Shown here in pieces: positions 24,149 through 38,635 of a DNA stretch of 64,000 bases. Numbering within the stretch: position 1 is the stretch's first letter; each line of letters starts with the position of its first letter. Location of the stretch: contig JAKNDB010000068.1 of the NCBI GenBank assembly GCA_024305405.1, positions 9,347,501 through 9,411,500 on the forward strand, written 5' to 3'. Position numbers and translations under genes: made by a program. Source of the stretch: Dirofilaria immitis. Taxonomy: Eukaryota > Nematoda > Chromadorea > Rhabditida > Onchocercidae. Below the pieces are notes generated by a model that worked only from the letters and a program-made list of their open reading frames with translations, was not told where the DNA came from and did not search any database.

Positions 24149-27100
24149 CAAATCATATAAAGGATTAGAAGAAATAATAGTATATTTTATGATGTACTAA
24201 CAAGGTTAGAAAATCAGAAGCTAGAAGATGAAGAAGTAAATCAATAACTGATATATTATCATTTCAATCAACAATTTCGCCATTTTACTAAATCAACGTA
24301 AAAATTATTTGGTATAAATAATGAGTAACTTTGCTTCATCAGTATCATCATTTAGGAAAAAACTTATACAGTTAATAAAAGAAATTTAATTAATTAAATC
24401 TGATAAGAACAAAAAATGCAGATGGCACAATATTTAAATATAATTTTGATTGAAATTTCTGATTTAAAATGATCGATGATGACATATGCTAAGGAATATA
24501 TAATAGAATGGAATGAAGGAAGAGACAATTGAAAAGGTACAGGTGAGACGAATAGTTAAAATGAAAAGAAAAGACTTCTGCAGAATATAGAATATAGGAC
24601 AATGCGACTGGAAGGATTAATGAAATGTAATTTTCAGGCAATTTCCATTACTGTGGAATTAAAATTTGATATAAATACAACCAATCATTTGATTATCAGT
24701 GTACTTGCCGTGATTGGCATCGATTTCCAATTGGAAAAATATTCCATCAGGGGATCAATCATTTTGTTGGTAACAAATTAGAAGGCTAAATTTAAAAATT
24801 GAAAGAATAACTGAATTCTGAGGCCATAACAATATCAATTGAATGCAAAGCGACAGGAAAATTCGAATGAAAATAAAAATGCTTACTCTATGGCCGATAT
24901 GCAGAAGTGACAGTTTTTCTAGCAGATCTATTGATTTTTATTAGCTCAAATTTGACATTCATTGTAAAGTAAAGTAGAATTCTAATCTTGATCCATGTTA
25001 TGTGTTTACTTAACCTTAAAATATGCTGCCTTCTTCAAACAAATTGATTTAAATAACAATAAGAATTCTATATTACTTAATTTATAGCATTTTAAAAATG
25101 CGCTCAACTGGCTTGACTTTGTTTATCATTTAAATGAAGTCATATCATCGTTATAAGTAATGTTGCATAAAAAAGCAATAATAGCTAATATGGAAGAGTA
25201 TATATCAACGAATGTTAAGAATTCATCATTTAACGGAATTATTGATTAATTACTATGTTAACTTGAATTCGTTAGCTATTTTGATGGACACAATTTCATA
25301 AAATTCGCAAAGTTTGCAAGCAAAATCGTATGTGATCTAAGAATATCCATTTGAACGAATTTAAAATTTCCGTCTTCATCATACGTAAAGTTTCATAGCA
25401 TTAATTCAGAAGAGAATGAAATAAAAGATTCCAAGTTTGAGGAATGAATTTGCAAAAGTGTCCGCCTAATCTATCCTACATATCACATTGTCGTTCCACT
25501 CGTTCCCCTGGAAACATTTGCTTTTCTCAGATGAAACATATATTTGGTCATCGTCGCTGATAATACTAATCTTCAAATGACCATATCAAATAGTTTTGCT
25601 CTGCGATTAATCCAAGAATCTTTATTACTAAACGATTTGTTGCTCATGTATTATTGCTAATTCAACGATATTATATATTAACAATGATCGACATTCTGGA
25701 AGAATTGCAGAGATTAAAGTGCATAAAAGCAGAAATCATAGACAGGAATGATGTCTCAATATAGGAAGTTAAATAAATTTTATTAATCTCTGCTATTTCC
25801 ATAGTCGTTTATATCTTTATAATCTTCTTCCTTTTAGTTATGAGAATATTTATCGGAAGCTGTTCGGGTACAAGTTGATAAGAATTACTTTTCCAAAAAA
25901 ATAATCAATAATTTTCAAAGAATTATCACTTTTCTCCAGCGGCATATTTTTAGCACTATTCTCAATAAAATGTGTCAGCAGATACATAGACCACCACCAT
26001 CGGTACATGCTGATACATCGCCATTAGTATCCGTTTAAGAAGTTATATAAATTGTTCTTCAAATCCTTGTTGAGAGAGGAATTTTCGTGGATAATAATTT
26101 GAGGAATTAAGAAAGGTATCACTATGATGACCTAGGATAACAGAACTTTTATAATTCTTTGTTATTCGAAACAGAAGCGTGAGGACAATAACGTAAAGTT
26201 GTTACTTTACAAAGAAAGCACAAAAAGATAATTCAGAAGGAAAAATTTTAATTTTGAAAGCTGAAGAATTGAATATTGCTTGCGAATAGTTATATAATTA
26301 AGAAAATCTTTTGTATCACTTTAATGCTAGCAAATTATCGCGCCATATTTCCCTCAACCAAATACATAAGGTAAAAATTAACAGGTAGAGCAAAAAATAG
26401 GATCTCCGTCAAATAAAATGCTCCTCAAAGCAAAATATATAGCAATGTATAATCAAACTTTGTAGATGTCAAATATTCTCTTGATAAATGCAAATATTTC
26501 TTGATGAAATATGATGTTAGAAACCAAAAGAAAGCGCTTGATGGAGGAGATATCAAATTAGAAATCCGTTTTTGTTAGTGTGAAAGTCAAAATTATCTTA
26601 ATAAATATAGTTTGCGAATATGCGCTAGAGGTATCTATTCGTCATTTACAATGTAATAAGATAATTGAGATTCCAATTTGCATATGGATGAGATAAATGA
26701 GAAAAAAGGAATGCCTAATATTCCATACGGAAAGAAATCAGCAAAAAGAATAAAATGTAATAAGGATTCGATGAATTACTGCTGAATGGTTTTAGTTGAA
26801 ACAAACAGAGGACGATGAGGTCGACTGATTACATGCGATTCTTCAAATTGAGCAATAAAATATTCAATCGGCAGAAGCGAAAGACTATATTAAATCTTTC
26901 TGCTAATTGCTAGACAAAAAAATGCAGCTGTGCAATCGAGGGTTAAAAATTTGAAGGACCATCTGGAAGTTCATCACGAAAGATTACAAACTCTTGAGAC
27001 TTCTAAAAACTGTTCAACTTTTTAAATATAGGATGAGATATAAAGAAATACGTGCTTATAGAAATAGTTTGTTAGCGTTTTCTTAGAGGAAAATTGATTG

Positions 27101-30100
27101 TAATTCTTTTTTTAAGATCATATTAATCCAAAATTCAATCATAGAGCTTTTGTTCACAATTCTTCCAACCACTTATACAATAAGTAGCATAGAACTCTTC
27201 AAAATAGTGAAGAGGTGAAGCGGAAAAAGTTTTCTAATTCAGTCTTATTTTTAGTGACCAAAATAAATAACAGCTGATCTCATCAAATCAAAATCCTTCT
27301 AACTTCAGAAAACGTCAATTCAATATTATTGTAAAAATGATCCTGTTTCCTTGTTCTGCTTAGACATTTTCTTTCCGACTATAATTGCAATTAAAAATCC
27401 TTACAGTAATAACCTGAAACTTCTTAAACTGATCTTATATTCATTCCAGTCAGAAAAAAATATTTTTTTTCAAAAGAATATTTCTCTTAGAGCATATCAT
27501 AACGTATTTATTGCTAGACAGTGTCACATGTCACTTTTTTTTCATGTGAAGTTTTCATTCTCAAAATTTTATATGGAAATGATGAAATGAAAATCTTCAC
27601 ATACTATTATCAGCCATAGTGACTTGAGAATTTACTGCTTCCAATCAGTGATGCAATTTTAAAGGAACTTAAAAAACTATTCAATAAGAAGATGTATGCT
27701 ACAGTAAAAAAATATTATTCATATTCACTGATGTATTTTTTAAATCGCTTCTACGAAATTTTAAACGTATTAAAAAGTATTTTTTCTTTCGTAAAAATTT
27801 ATCGAAAAAGATTTTAAATTTTTTGACAAGAAATAATATCAGTACTATAATTATTTGAATAATAGCTAAAGCTATATTCTTGTCAAAATTTCAAGTAATT
27901 CAATAAATGAAAAAGGTATCGTCATTTGTCAAAATATGATAAAAACAAAGTTGCAGACCAGAACAAGAATACATTATTTTTCAAGAAATATTCCAATAAA
28001 CAAATATAATTTTCTTTTTTATCCGTTTCTAGAAATTAATTTAGAGAGTAGAATTAGCCTTCATCAGCTTCAAAATTTTCACTGTCTGTAATATTGTTCT
28101 CTCGACACAGCATCTTTCTATCTATTCGTATTATTGATGATGGTCAAGTGAAAGATTACTGTTCATGGATAAATCAAATAACTACAATGATACATAGTGG
28201 CCATTATTACAGTGGAAGTAAATGGGGCGATATGATATCATCTTTTAATCTTTGCCACTTATATTTTCTTTAAAAGAGAATCAAAAATGCATGAAATCAT
28301 CGATCATTATCAAACATCGGAGGATAGCACTCTGCGTTGAATTCCAGTCATTTGTCCCCTGAATAGTTAATTACTGGTTTTATCGTCAAAGAGATATGGC
28401 ATGGAACATATCATGGGTAGCAGCTACCATAATACTTCCATTTTAACTATCATCAAATATCGATGAATGCTCTCGTTATTTATTTCAAAAGAGAAAAGAT
28501 TAAGAAAAATAATTTGAATTGAAAAATGAGGTTCTATAATTGATAAAATATTCCCCGATTCAGGTCGAGAGATTAGGGAGAAAAACGCATAATACAGATG
28601 CCTCGCATTATATGCCCTGCTTTAAGGAACAGTGTCAATTCTGAACCATCATTAAGCATTATTAAAAAAAAATAAGTATAATAGCAAAACAGTGTGTCAC
28701 ATGAGATCTTCGGATATGAAGAATATTTTAAAAAAGGCTATCGATTGATTTCTAAATTTGAAAACGCTCTGTGCAGAAAATGTTGGTGGAGTGTAATGAT
28801 CTATAATTACAATTACGATTAATTCGAAATAAACAGAAATTATTATGAATGCTCGCAGTGTTTTGCGAACGCAAGACAAGTGATGAGCACATGCAGTCAC
28901 CGTGTAATTTATGCATGAAATTATCTCGAAATATAGACATTCAGTAGACGAGAAATGAATTCGAATGGGAAGGTTGAAAGACGATTGACCTCGTTTGCTA
29001 CTTCAATGACTATTCCAGACAATATGCGATCATCAGTAGTACCCACTTCTAATCATTGGCAGTTAAAAATTTTGATTAGATGAATATTAAAGAGAGAGGG
29101 AGGGAGAGAGAAAGAAAGAGAGAAGGAGAGAGAGAAAGAGAGTAAAAATGGCAGAGGATATCCACTATCTACCATCTACCACCCATTGCATATATTTGAC
29201 AAATAGTTCCGGAAAAACGAGCTAATAATTCAACAATATTATGCTGATTTTTATCCGTTATCATCATCATCATATGTAGACATTCGGGTAAAAACAAATG
29301 AACAATTTGTAGGAATAAAATTACACATTATTCATAGTAATGAATTAGGTAGATGAATGGTAGCACTGGTGATTAGAAAACAACGCGTGAGTTGGAAAAA
29401 TTGAGAACAGGTTTTCATTTCGGAAATGAGCACTATATAATTGATCTTCAGAGAAATTGTCACCACAGAAATGGTTGATGAGCGATATTCTTATCATCAA
29501 ATAAAACCTTCGCTTCTGCAAAAATGACGTGAAATGTGAACGAACTGATAGCAGAAGTGTAGAGACGCGTTACTAGGACAAATCGCACAGAACCTTCGGA
29601 TAATTACATAGTAATCAGACCGTAGCAGTTACTAAAGATAGCTAGCGCTGACATTTCAGTACTAGCTGTTTTTTCGATCTATAAAAATCGTAGCATTTAT
29701 GTTGTCAAAGGTTTTTCAGATTAAGATTTCTTGTAAATTAAAACCTTAAAACACTGGAGACTTTTATCAGTGTATTACAAAAGATTCGTGACATTTTGAA
29801 GTTGGATATTTTAAAAAACCAATCAATTTGTTTTCGCATCTTGTGCGATACTATCATAATGCTTCAATCGCCTCGTTTTTGCTATTAAATATTTAATTAT
29901 CAATGGAGAGCAGACTTCAGCGTATATATTAGCCTACTGCTACATTGATATTTTTAAAATATCAAAAACAAATAAAATAGAGAAAAGGACACTTGCATAA
30001 TAGCCATGCAGTTGGTTACTTATTGTTGCTCCGTAAAATTTTTACGGAAAGAAAAAAGGCATATAATAGCTAAGAAAAGATTATTGGTAGCGAGGAAAGA

Positions 30101-30300
30101 AGAGATAAGAAATCCGTGATATTATCATTTCATTAAGATGTGATAAGCATTCTCATCATTGAAAAGCTTATCCTTTTTTTCCCTTGTCCAACTTTACCTT
30201 CTCGCCTCTATTTCATTTCATTTCACTAAGCTTTTTTCAAGCGACAAAAGCAAAGTTTTAGCGGCAACACCGTAGATATCTCATTTGCACTTTGCTACTC
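24149..30300. other. AT-rich intergenic DNA, no gene supported
   Basis: About 6 kb with only short ORFs and no consistent splice structure. A purine-rich (GA)n microsatellite sits at 29090-29142. I see no RNA gene, transposon end or other structure I could defend. Confidence 0.4.
29090..29142. repeat. (GA)n purine microsatellite
   Basis: About 53 bases made almost only of A and G, with AGAG cores broken by AAAG and GGAG. Confidence 0.9.
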
Positions 30301-30345
30301 TTACTAATTGCTTACTACCATTTCACAATTCCATTTATTTTAAAT

Positions 30346-30513
30346 TCAATTCTTTTCTCTTCTTCTTCGCCAGTAATGAAATTTTCGCTCATTTAGTCCA
30401 ATAGCATTTGGATCTTCCAATGAACTGGCATACTTTACATTCAAGTCTACAACTCGTGGATCTTCGAGCAAACTTCCATTCGATCTACTATTATCGATTT
30501 CTTCAGTGCCCAT
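30346..30513 (-). CDS. Small coding-like ORF, 55 residues, unrecognised
   Basis: This minus-strand ORF runs from ATG at 30513 to TGA at 30346. The product is charged, has two LEDP motifs (LLEDPRVVDL and SLEDPNAIGL) and ends in a basic stretch with four Arg in a row. Its codon choice looks more like the real exons of this window than like random AT-rich ORFs. The frame stays open upstream for about 30 codons, so it may be the last exon of a longer gene. There is no signal peptide or family match. The plus strand is also partly open here, so the strand is not certain. Confidence 0.3.
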   Translation of the reverse strand: MGTEEIDNSRSNGSLLEDPRVVDLNVKYASSLEDPNAIGLNERKFHYWRRRREKN

Positions 30514-31495
30514 TTTGGTATGAACAATAATTGAATAACGGCCAAAGGTTGCATTTTTCCAGATGTTTGCAAAACTTTGGCAATGAAGCGCACTTCTGAT
30601 GGACTTCCCTCAACCGTAAGCAAGGATAAGCGAGCGGTAAGTAATGCATATCTCTCTATGCTATTTATTTATTACCTCTCTGTCACTATTATTTCCCTTC
30701 CACTTTGTGAAATCCTAATGTCTAGGATTTCTCTTGCTTTTCAGGTTATCATTTAGTATTTAGTAATTAAGTCACATACTCTCATTATCTCTTGCAATTC
30801 AGCATGAAGCGGTAACTCATTCTAAGTGATATTATACGATAAAATATGTATGCTTACGCTACGCACGTGATACTAACAACGCTATCAGCCTCGTTTAATG
30901 TAAATGTAAATATACATTATTATTTTCAGTTTTTGACCTTCCTTCCCTCCCCAACCACGTCTCGAAGTTCGAACCACCATTGCAAATAGCATCACCGATA
31001 TGTAGCCCATAATGATGGGAGAAAAATAAGAGTGAATTGGTCTTTGACTCGGGATAGATTAGCGATCTGTCATCTGTCTCCATTCACCATTCTCTCTCGT
31101 TTTCACACTATTTTTCAAATTTGCTCCCACAGTTTATTCATCTTACATTCTGCAAAAATGATCGGTCGTGTGCACTCGTCTGTCAGTGCGCTTTTTTCAT
31201 CGAAAAAATTAGTAAATAATCCTTCGTGATGCTAAATGTTGATCTATGCTGCCTTTGTTAACCCGGCAGACTCATTACACAGTCTTCAGTCATCATCAGG
31301 CTGACATTGTAGTCTTTTTATACTAAATTTCAGGATTTTCGATTTGCTCAAATTTGCATTGTCCAACTAATATTGATGTTTTTAGGTTTGAAAAGTGGAA
31401 GATTTCTGGAGAACTATTTTCTTCCTGTTTTGTAGTTGACTGATCAACGACTTCTACTGAACACTTTGCTACCTTCCAATTTAGCAGGCTTAAAT

Positions 31496-31509
31496 ATTTT
31501 TCTTGGCAG
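31496..31509 (+). other. Probable trans-splice acceptor of the GPDH gene
   Basis: A T-rich tract ending in TTCTTGGCAG lies five bases before the ATG at 31515. No upstream exon joins in frame, because the acceptor is followed by TTAACATG. This suits a spliced-leader site. Confidence 0.5.
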
Positions 31510-31514
31510 TTAAC

Positions 31515-34244
31515 ATGAGACCAAGAGCACCCATCAAAGTGACACTTGTTGGTTCAGGCAATTGGTTCGTGTATTTTGTTTTAGTTTCTTGGCAAAGAAT
31601 TGAATTGACGAAAATTCTGGAAGATTTCAGTTCATTTGAAATCAAAGTATTATAGCTTCTCTTTTAGGATTCAACTTTGCTATATCGAATATTGAAAAAT
31701 GATTTGAATTAACATCAGTTTCTATTGTTTTAGGGGTTCTGCAATTTCGCTAATTATTGGGAAAAATGTTCAGAAGTACGGCGATGATTTTGATAACGAG
31801 GTACGTATGTGGGTCTATGAAGAAATAATCAATGGGATGAAACTTACCGAAATTATCAATACGCAACATGAGAATGTCAAATATCTACCAGGCAAAAAGC
31901 TTCCAACAAATGTGGTTCGTTACTCTAATTTCTATTTTCTCTTTTTTATATGGTTTACACAGCTTTCTCCCGAATAGAAGTAGATATACAGTTCATGCGT
32001 TAATAATATTATCATTCACTTTCGAAGATTGAAATATAATCGCTGTTTAACAGTTGTTACTGATTTTTCGTTTTTCAAGAAATATTTACAAGCAATTATT
32101 GAAAGACATCGATTACTATGGCTTTCGTCATATTTTTTCTGCAACTCACACAGCAAAAACAAGCGATTAATCAAATTAATTTGCAGGTAGCTATACCGGA
32201 CCTATTGACAGCATGCAAAGGCAGTGACATACTTATATTTGTAATCCCACATCAGTTTGTAGAAAATGTTTGCACACAGTTGAAAGGTCATCTAAAGGAA
32301 GGCGCTCTTGTAGTTTCACTCATCAAGGTTGTAATGTTTGTATATGGTAATAGGAAATTTCATCTAGCGAACAAAGTTCCGTTTTTTCAAATTACTTGAT
32401 TATTCGTATCGCAAATAATGAGGTGATAATAAAAAGTAAGGCTCCTGTTTTGTCGGTTTGAAAGTCGAATATGTTTCAACAGTTTTAATTAGAATTTGAG
32501 TTGTCATGCAGAATAGTGTGGTTAAAATAAGTAACAAATATATTTTCAGGGTTTCATGATTCAAAAGAAGAAAGGCGGGATTCGTTTGGTTACCGAGGAA
32601 ATTCGCGATTTGTTAAATGTTGATACAGCTGTTTTGATGGGTGCGAATTTGGCTCCCGAAGTGGCGAATGAAGATTTTTGTGAGGCCACTATTGGTAAGT
32701 ATAGTTTGATTTCTATAGACTATTATCTCAAATTTTTCAGTAAATTTTCTATATTAAGTAAGACAAATGTGATGCATTTATAACATGTTGCTCTAACTAT
32801 CTTGTCATATTCAAGATATTTAATAATTTTCACTTAGTTTATTAATGATTTCAGGCTGTAAAGATCAAAAAGACAGATGGTCCATACTACAAAAATTATT
32901 TGATACTGACAATTTCAAGATTGCTCTGACGGAAGATGCAAATACTGTTGAATTGTGTGGTGGTCTCAAAGTTAGCAATTTTTATTTTTTTGTTCATAAC
33001 AAACAAATAAGATTTTTTTCTTCCAGAGTCTATAATTGTGCTGTTGTTGCAGAATATTGTGGCATGTGCTGCAGGCTTTGCTGATGGTCTTGGTTATGGA
33101 AGTAATACAAAGTCGGCTATTATCCGATTAGGACTCATGGAAATTACCGTGGTAATTATTATATTAGATATATATATATACAAGATTTCTTTCAAATATC
33201 CGAATTGGCAACAGATTAAGCTAAGAGTCGCAGTTGAGTATATTGGAATATCGAAATATTATATTTAAAATAAGGATGCGTAAAAACGTTTGGTGGGAAA
33301 AATCCGAAAATCGATAATCTCTATGCATTTCAGTTTGTCGAATTATTTTATCACGGCTCGAACATTCGGACATTTTTTGAAAGTTGTGGTGTGGCTGATC
33401 TCATAGCAACGTGTAGTGCCGGCAGAAATCGTAAAATATGCGAAGCATTCGTCAAAACCAGAAAAGTAGTGATTTGAAAGTATATATATATATATAAATA
33501 GGTAAAATCAGCCGTTGAAGAAACAATTAATGCTTTAACAATAATCTTTGTTGTTCCGGTCCATTCTCTAAGACAAAGATATATATAAGAGATATATATA
33601 AATCAGATGGGTATACTCGGCAAACAGATATTATTGAAATAAAGATCATTGAATTTAAATTGCAGTTGCAGTTATTTTGTCAGAGATTGATTTTTGAATC
33701 AGTTTTATTAGGTCAGAATATAACCGCCGCCCGATAAATGATCATTTTAGCATATCAAAATTTTTTAGAGTATTGAAATTTATTTAATTCCATTTCTTTA
33801 ATTGCCTTTTAGTCAATCAGAGAATTGGAACAAGAAATGTTGAATGGACAAAGTGCTCAAGGACCTTTGACAGCTGAAGAAGTTTATCTTATGTTGAAGA
33901 AACACAATATGGTTTCAAGGTAACAATACTTTAGCTAACTTAAGAAGTCTTATTAAAGAAACGTCACGGAAATTTCAGTAACTGTTCATCACGTGCAAGA
34001 GCCATAGCTTTTTCGTAACTAGAAAAGTTTTAGAAATGGAGAACCCGATATAAATAAAAATATTTTTGACAGGATTGCGGAAATTATCAGAGAATTCCAC
34101 CAGTTTCATTTTACAAAATATTTTAAATAATATTTCCATCTTCATGCCTTTTACATTTATATTTCTATGTTTTATTTTAGATTTCCACTTTTCTCAGCTG
34201 TACATCAAATATGCCAGGGACATATTTCCCGGATCATTTGGTAA
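31515..34244 (+). CDS. gpdh: Glycerol-3-phosphate dehydrogenase (NAD+), cytosolic
   Basis: There are nine exons: 31515-31564, 31734-31914, 32187-32327, 32550-32694, 32855-32970, 33053-33151, 33334-33465, 33813-33919 and 34181-34244. All junctions keep phase and give 344 residues, close to the usual 350 of the family. It catalyses dihydroxyacetone phosphate plus NADH to glycerol 3-phosphate, feeding glycerolipid and glycerol synthesis and cytosolic redox balance. The N-terminal nucleotide-binding motif is GSGNWG (residues 13-18). The SLIKG lysine, the catalytic region [12 protein letters not shown] and the substrate-binding AGRNRK motif are all present. The C-terminus [10 protein letters not shown]...[11 protein letters not shown] is the normal GPD1-type ending. 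In C. elegans the paralogues gpdh-1 and gpdh-2 differ in osmotic induction; I cannot assign one of them here. The gene is intact. Confidence 0.95.
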
Positions 34245-34803
34245 CACGTCTTCGTGAATGCCAAAACTCGAATTGAAAAGCCAATTAATTTTTAAAACAT
34301 TTGTTTACGATCATTGTGGTTTGAGAGAAAGTCAATCTCAGCGAATCTAGCTTTTCTATTTTCATTTTAGTGCATGTTTTCGATTTTTGTCTCTTAAAAG
34401 CTTTATATTCATTAATACGGTTTTGTCATTTAAATCTATTTGTATATTTCAGAAATTATTTTAACAGTCTATTTTTTTCATCTTGATTTATAAATATGTG
34501 AGCAGTTTTTAAAATGATTGTCGCAATGTATTGAGGATTAGTTTGTCAATCAGGTAATCTATGGATGCATTAATCGCCATTGATAGATGCATACGAGAAT
34601 CTTTTCCGGCTAAGAATTTAAAAATATTTTTGAATTTACTGTTTGGTGCACTGAAATAAATTTAAGATCTTAATAATATGAAGTGATAATGTAAGGGTAA
34701 TGGTAATAAATGGTGAAGATCTAAATATACAATATGATGCCATAGCGCGAAAATATTTCCTGATTTTCAAGAACTCTATAATTTTTGCTGGACAAAGAAG
34801 ATT

Positions 34804-35175
34804 TTGCATGAATGTTATATTTTTTTCACATCTCTGAAAGGACTGTATTGTGAAACTTGCGGAAGTTATCATATTGAGATGTTACTTCTAGCCAAAAATC
34901 CTGCTACTAAAAAAACACAGCACAGACTATTTCAAATTCCTTCACCTTATGTTGCACTCAAAATTATTGACATTTCTGCCGAAAAATTTAACAGAAAAAC
35001 TGAAACATTGGCAGCCGAAAAAGTTGTGGGAAAGCAGATTCACATTACGAAGATGTATGAAGTCAATAGGGCAATTATCTTAATAAAGGAAGTGACAGTA
35101 TGCTTGACGAAATTGATTGAAAGATGGCTGCAGTGCAGAAATTGCATTCAAATTCTTATACTTGAACTTACCTAG
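34804..35175 (+). CDS. Orphan single-frame ORF, 123 residues
   Basis: This is the longest non-repetitive ORF in the gene-poor stretch after GPDH. The predicted product is basic, has a CETC motif near the start and a CRNC motif near the end, and has no signal peptide or clear membrane span. There is no recognised family, no nearby splice-linked exon and no obvious promoter, so it may be a chance ORF. Confidence 0.2.
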   Translation: MHECYIFFTSLKGLYCETCGSYHIEMLLLAKNPATKKTQHRLFQIPSPYVALKIIDISAEKFNRKTETLAAEKVVGKQIHITKMYEVNRAIILIKEVTVCLTKLIERWLQCRNCIQILILELT

Positions 35176-38084
35176 ATTTTCGAGAAAGATGCGACTATGG
35201 CAACAAGCCAAAATAGTTTAAGTTGATTTGACATCTGATGATTCTAAATTGAGTAGTATTAAGCTAAATTAAATTTACGTCAATTTCGTTAAAAACAGTT
35301 ATAGAAAAAACGGCACATTGATACAAGATGCTTTGTATTTACAAAAGAATCCTTACTGATGTTTACAGGAGAGAAGGAAGCACTGGGTAACGAGAAAGTG
35401 ATTGGGCATAGGGATTGCAGAGGAATATGAATTCATGCATGAAAAGTTATGATTTGAATAGAACGTGGGAGCATTATTTATTAAATAAGGCCTCAAATCT
35501 GTGATGATTATTAAATTTGAATTTACATCAATTGTTACGACCAAAAGTTTTCATTCAATTGAGTTGTTAAATAATGATGAATTCATGCCCTGATTTGCAA
35601 TCTTTTCAGTCCACTTATGAATTGAATTCATTTCATTTGCTTATTTTTCATATAAATATCTTGATTCTTCTTTGTTCCAGGATTTATTCCTACCCCCGTT
35701 ATTACCTTTTTTCACTTCGCAAAACCACATATCGACATTGAAGATCATATGATCGTTACTTGCTTTCCCCAGCCATCTACTACTAACAATGATTTGAATA
35801 TATCATTTCTAATAGTTTAATTCCTAATTCTCTTCATTATTCATTTATGCTACTTTCTTCTTCTAATAAATATCAGTGTTAATCTGGTTGCGTCATACCT
35901 AGCATATAAGTGTCAAAGTGACTCTTCAAGATGACTGCATTTAGCTTTTTATAATCTTGCATAATATTTACGTTTCTTACATTAGAAAATGATTGTTTAT
36001 TGTGAATGGTAATGTTTTTTTTTTTTTTTACCAAAATACTGAATTTTGTTAGTGACAGTAATGGTTATGCTTGAAACATTGTGATCGCTTGAAAATATAA
36101 TATTGTGTTTTTTGCAGCTACCACGGAGAAACAGAATATAATTAAACGGAGAAATGATGAACCGGTTCATTTATATGTTCGTTTTTGAAGACCAACAAAT
36201 ACTTTTCTTTTATTGCCTGCTCACAGAGTGAAGTAAAAGTTTTGTGGAAAACCTAAAATCACGGTAAAATTCAAGTCAGCCCTAATTACATGCAGTATGC
36301 CTACAGCACTGATTTATGGTTTTTACTATGGTAGATAAGTACATTAATTACTGATTTTGACTTGTACTCATCTTTCATCTCTTCCTTTCTCCAACTCCTC
36401 GCTTTGTTTTACGGTTTTTATTTGCAAATATTTCCGAAGCTTTTGCTATCACTTGTGAAAAATATCATTGTATATAGCAAATTATTTTTTTAAATTTCAA
36501 ACTTTTTTAAAACAACACAGCTCAATGATTTAAATATTGTCATTAATTCTGCTTTTGTCCTTTCATAAAATCTAAAATAATTTATATGTGAATTGTAAGA
36601 AGTATGATGAAGGAGATATATTCCAAAAGGTTTATCAAAACTCCGAAAGCTTCTTTTATCTTGCTAAGTTTATTTATAATAAATCACTTCTCATCCTTGG
36701 CGACATAAAAGGTAGTGAAAAGAAAGACTGGTTATACGAGTATTAAGTGATTTTAATAGTGAATTAAATAAATTTTAAATTATCAAATGCAAATTCACAA
36801 GAGGATTACATGGATAAGAGAATGAATATGGAAATTATGAAGGAGACTGGAAAAAAGATACGTAATCTCATTGACGCTTTCTTTTGAATTTTTAAAGCGT
36901 AACCTATTTAGGAATTATAATTGCAATTAATCTTATGACTATTTTTTTACTACTTTTACTACTATTAGAAGACTCACTTCATATATATATCAGTGCAGTC
37001 ATTGGATTAAGAGTGATATCTGATTTCAAAAAAAACTGTTGACAAATTATAAATATCCAACTATTCTCTTATACACTAGAATATAAAGAATATTAATTCA
37101 GCAATATCAGCTATGCGACAGCATAAATAACGTATGCGAGTTTATACTGCTAACATTCTAAAAATTTGTGGAAAAATTTCAAATTGTCAAGGAATAATTG
37201 GTCAAGTGGGAACAATGGATGTAAAATTTATTTCTTTCATAATAAATTCCATTCCGAAAATTTTTAGAACTTATTTGAAGATCTATGCAAGTAATGTCGA
37301 TGAAGAGAACAAAAGAAATTTTGTAATCTTATTAAGAAACAGCCTGCAAATTATTTCAATTGAAACCCAATTGCTTTATATGACCCAATTGTTACAACCA
37401 TAAATCGCTTTTTGTATTAATAAATATCTGAAATTTTACAGAGAAATGTCGTCATGTTGATTGGTCCTTGAGAGTAACATAGTTTGAGAATTTTTTGATA
37501 ATTAATAAAAATGATAGAAATTATCGAGTAATTACTGTGATAGCTAAGTTGTTGTTATAGTAGTACTAGTAATATACATTTGTCACATACAGTAGAAGAA
37601 TCTTAAAAGTGATTACCAATAGCTATCTCTTCTTTTGTTCTACGGTATTTCATTTGAAATTATGAAGTGAGCAACAGTTTGGATTCTTCAAGGCCAAATC
37701 ATATATGAAAATATATATGCCCCATTATATATGTCCTATATTTTTACTATTTCATAATTTAGAAATATTACGTACACGTCAAAGCAATGATATTTTTCTC
37801 AGAGATTTTTAGTTTTTGAAAGATCTAAATTATTTTCCAAGAGAAATAAAAAGTTTTGCTTTCCTTTACAAGGATAGAAGAATTCCAAAATTCTCAACTC
37901 AGATTTCCTAGAATTAATTGAATTTATGAAATGGCTAATCTAAAAATTATTTAAATAAAATTTGCATGATTTAAAATATGAGAAAGCAGTAAAATTAGTC
38001 GAATATATATATTATTTTCATTAATTCATCGATTAAATAGATAGAATGGCATAAAATGTCATCTATCCATAGCTTCTTATTTGC

Positions 38085-38106
38085 ATATATATATATATAT
38101 ATATAT
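38085..38106. repeat. (AT)n microsatellite
   Basis: About 22 bases of alternating A and T, followed by GTGTGC. Confidence 0.9.
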
Positions 38107-38564
38107 GTGTGCAAAAGAATGTTATCATTGGCATAATAATCTCGTTATTATTAATAAATGCTCTTTGGAAAGGGTAAAGAAAAATGATGACCACCGATTG
38201 GTCAATCACCACGGTTTGCATGAATAGATGAATGGTCTGCTTAGGTACAGTTTGTGGTATTGCTCGTCGTCTTTCGATCATGAGGAGGGAAAAGAGAGCT
38301 GCTGATTGTCTAGACAATTCTGCTGATACGGCAGGAGTTGGGTTGCTAGATGATGCATGAGGTTTTTGGAAGGCTCAAATAGGGTTGAAGGCAAAAGGGA
38401 TTGCAATTGAAAACTTCTTCAACAGCGAGCGCAAACAAGGTAGTGTTACAGAAGAGAGAAATAGTGCGCGAAAGGTATTATGGGAGAAGAATTTTGTATA
38501 ATTCAATGTACAAACAAAGGTCACCGACAAGCACAACATCAATATCACCAGCATTACCGCCAAC

Positions 38565-38591
38565 GGCAGCAACACTACTACCACCACCAGC

Positions 38592-38635
<44 letters not shown>

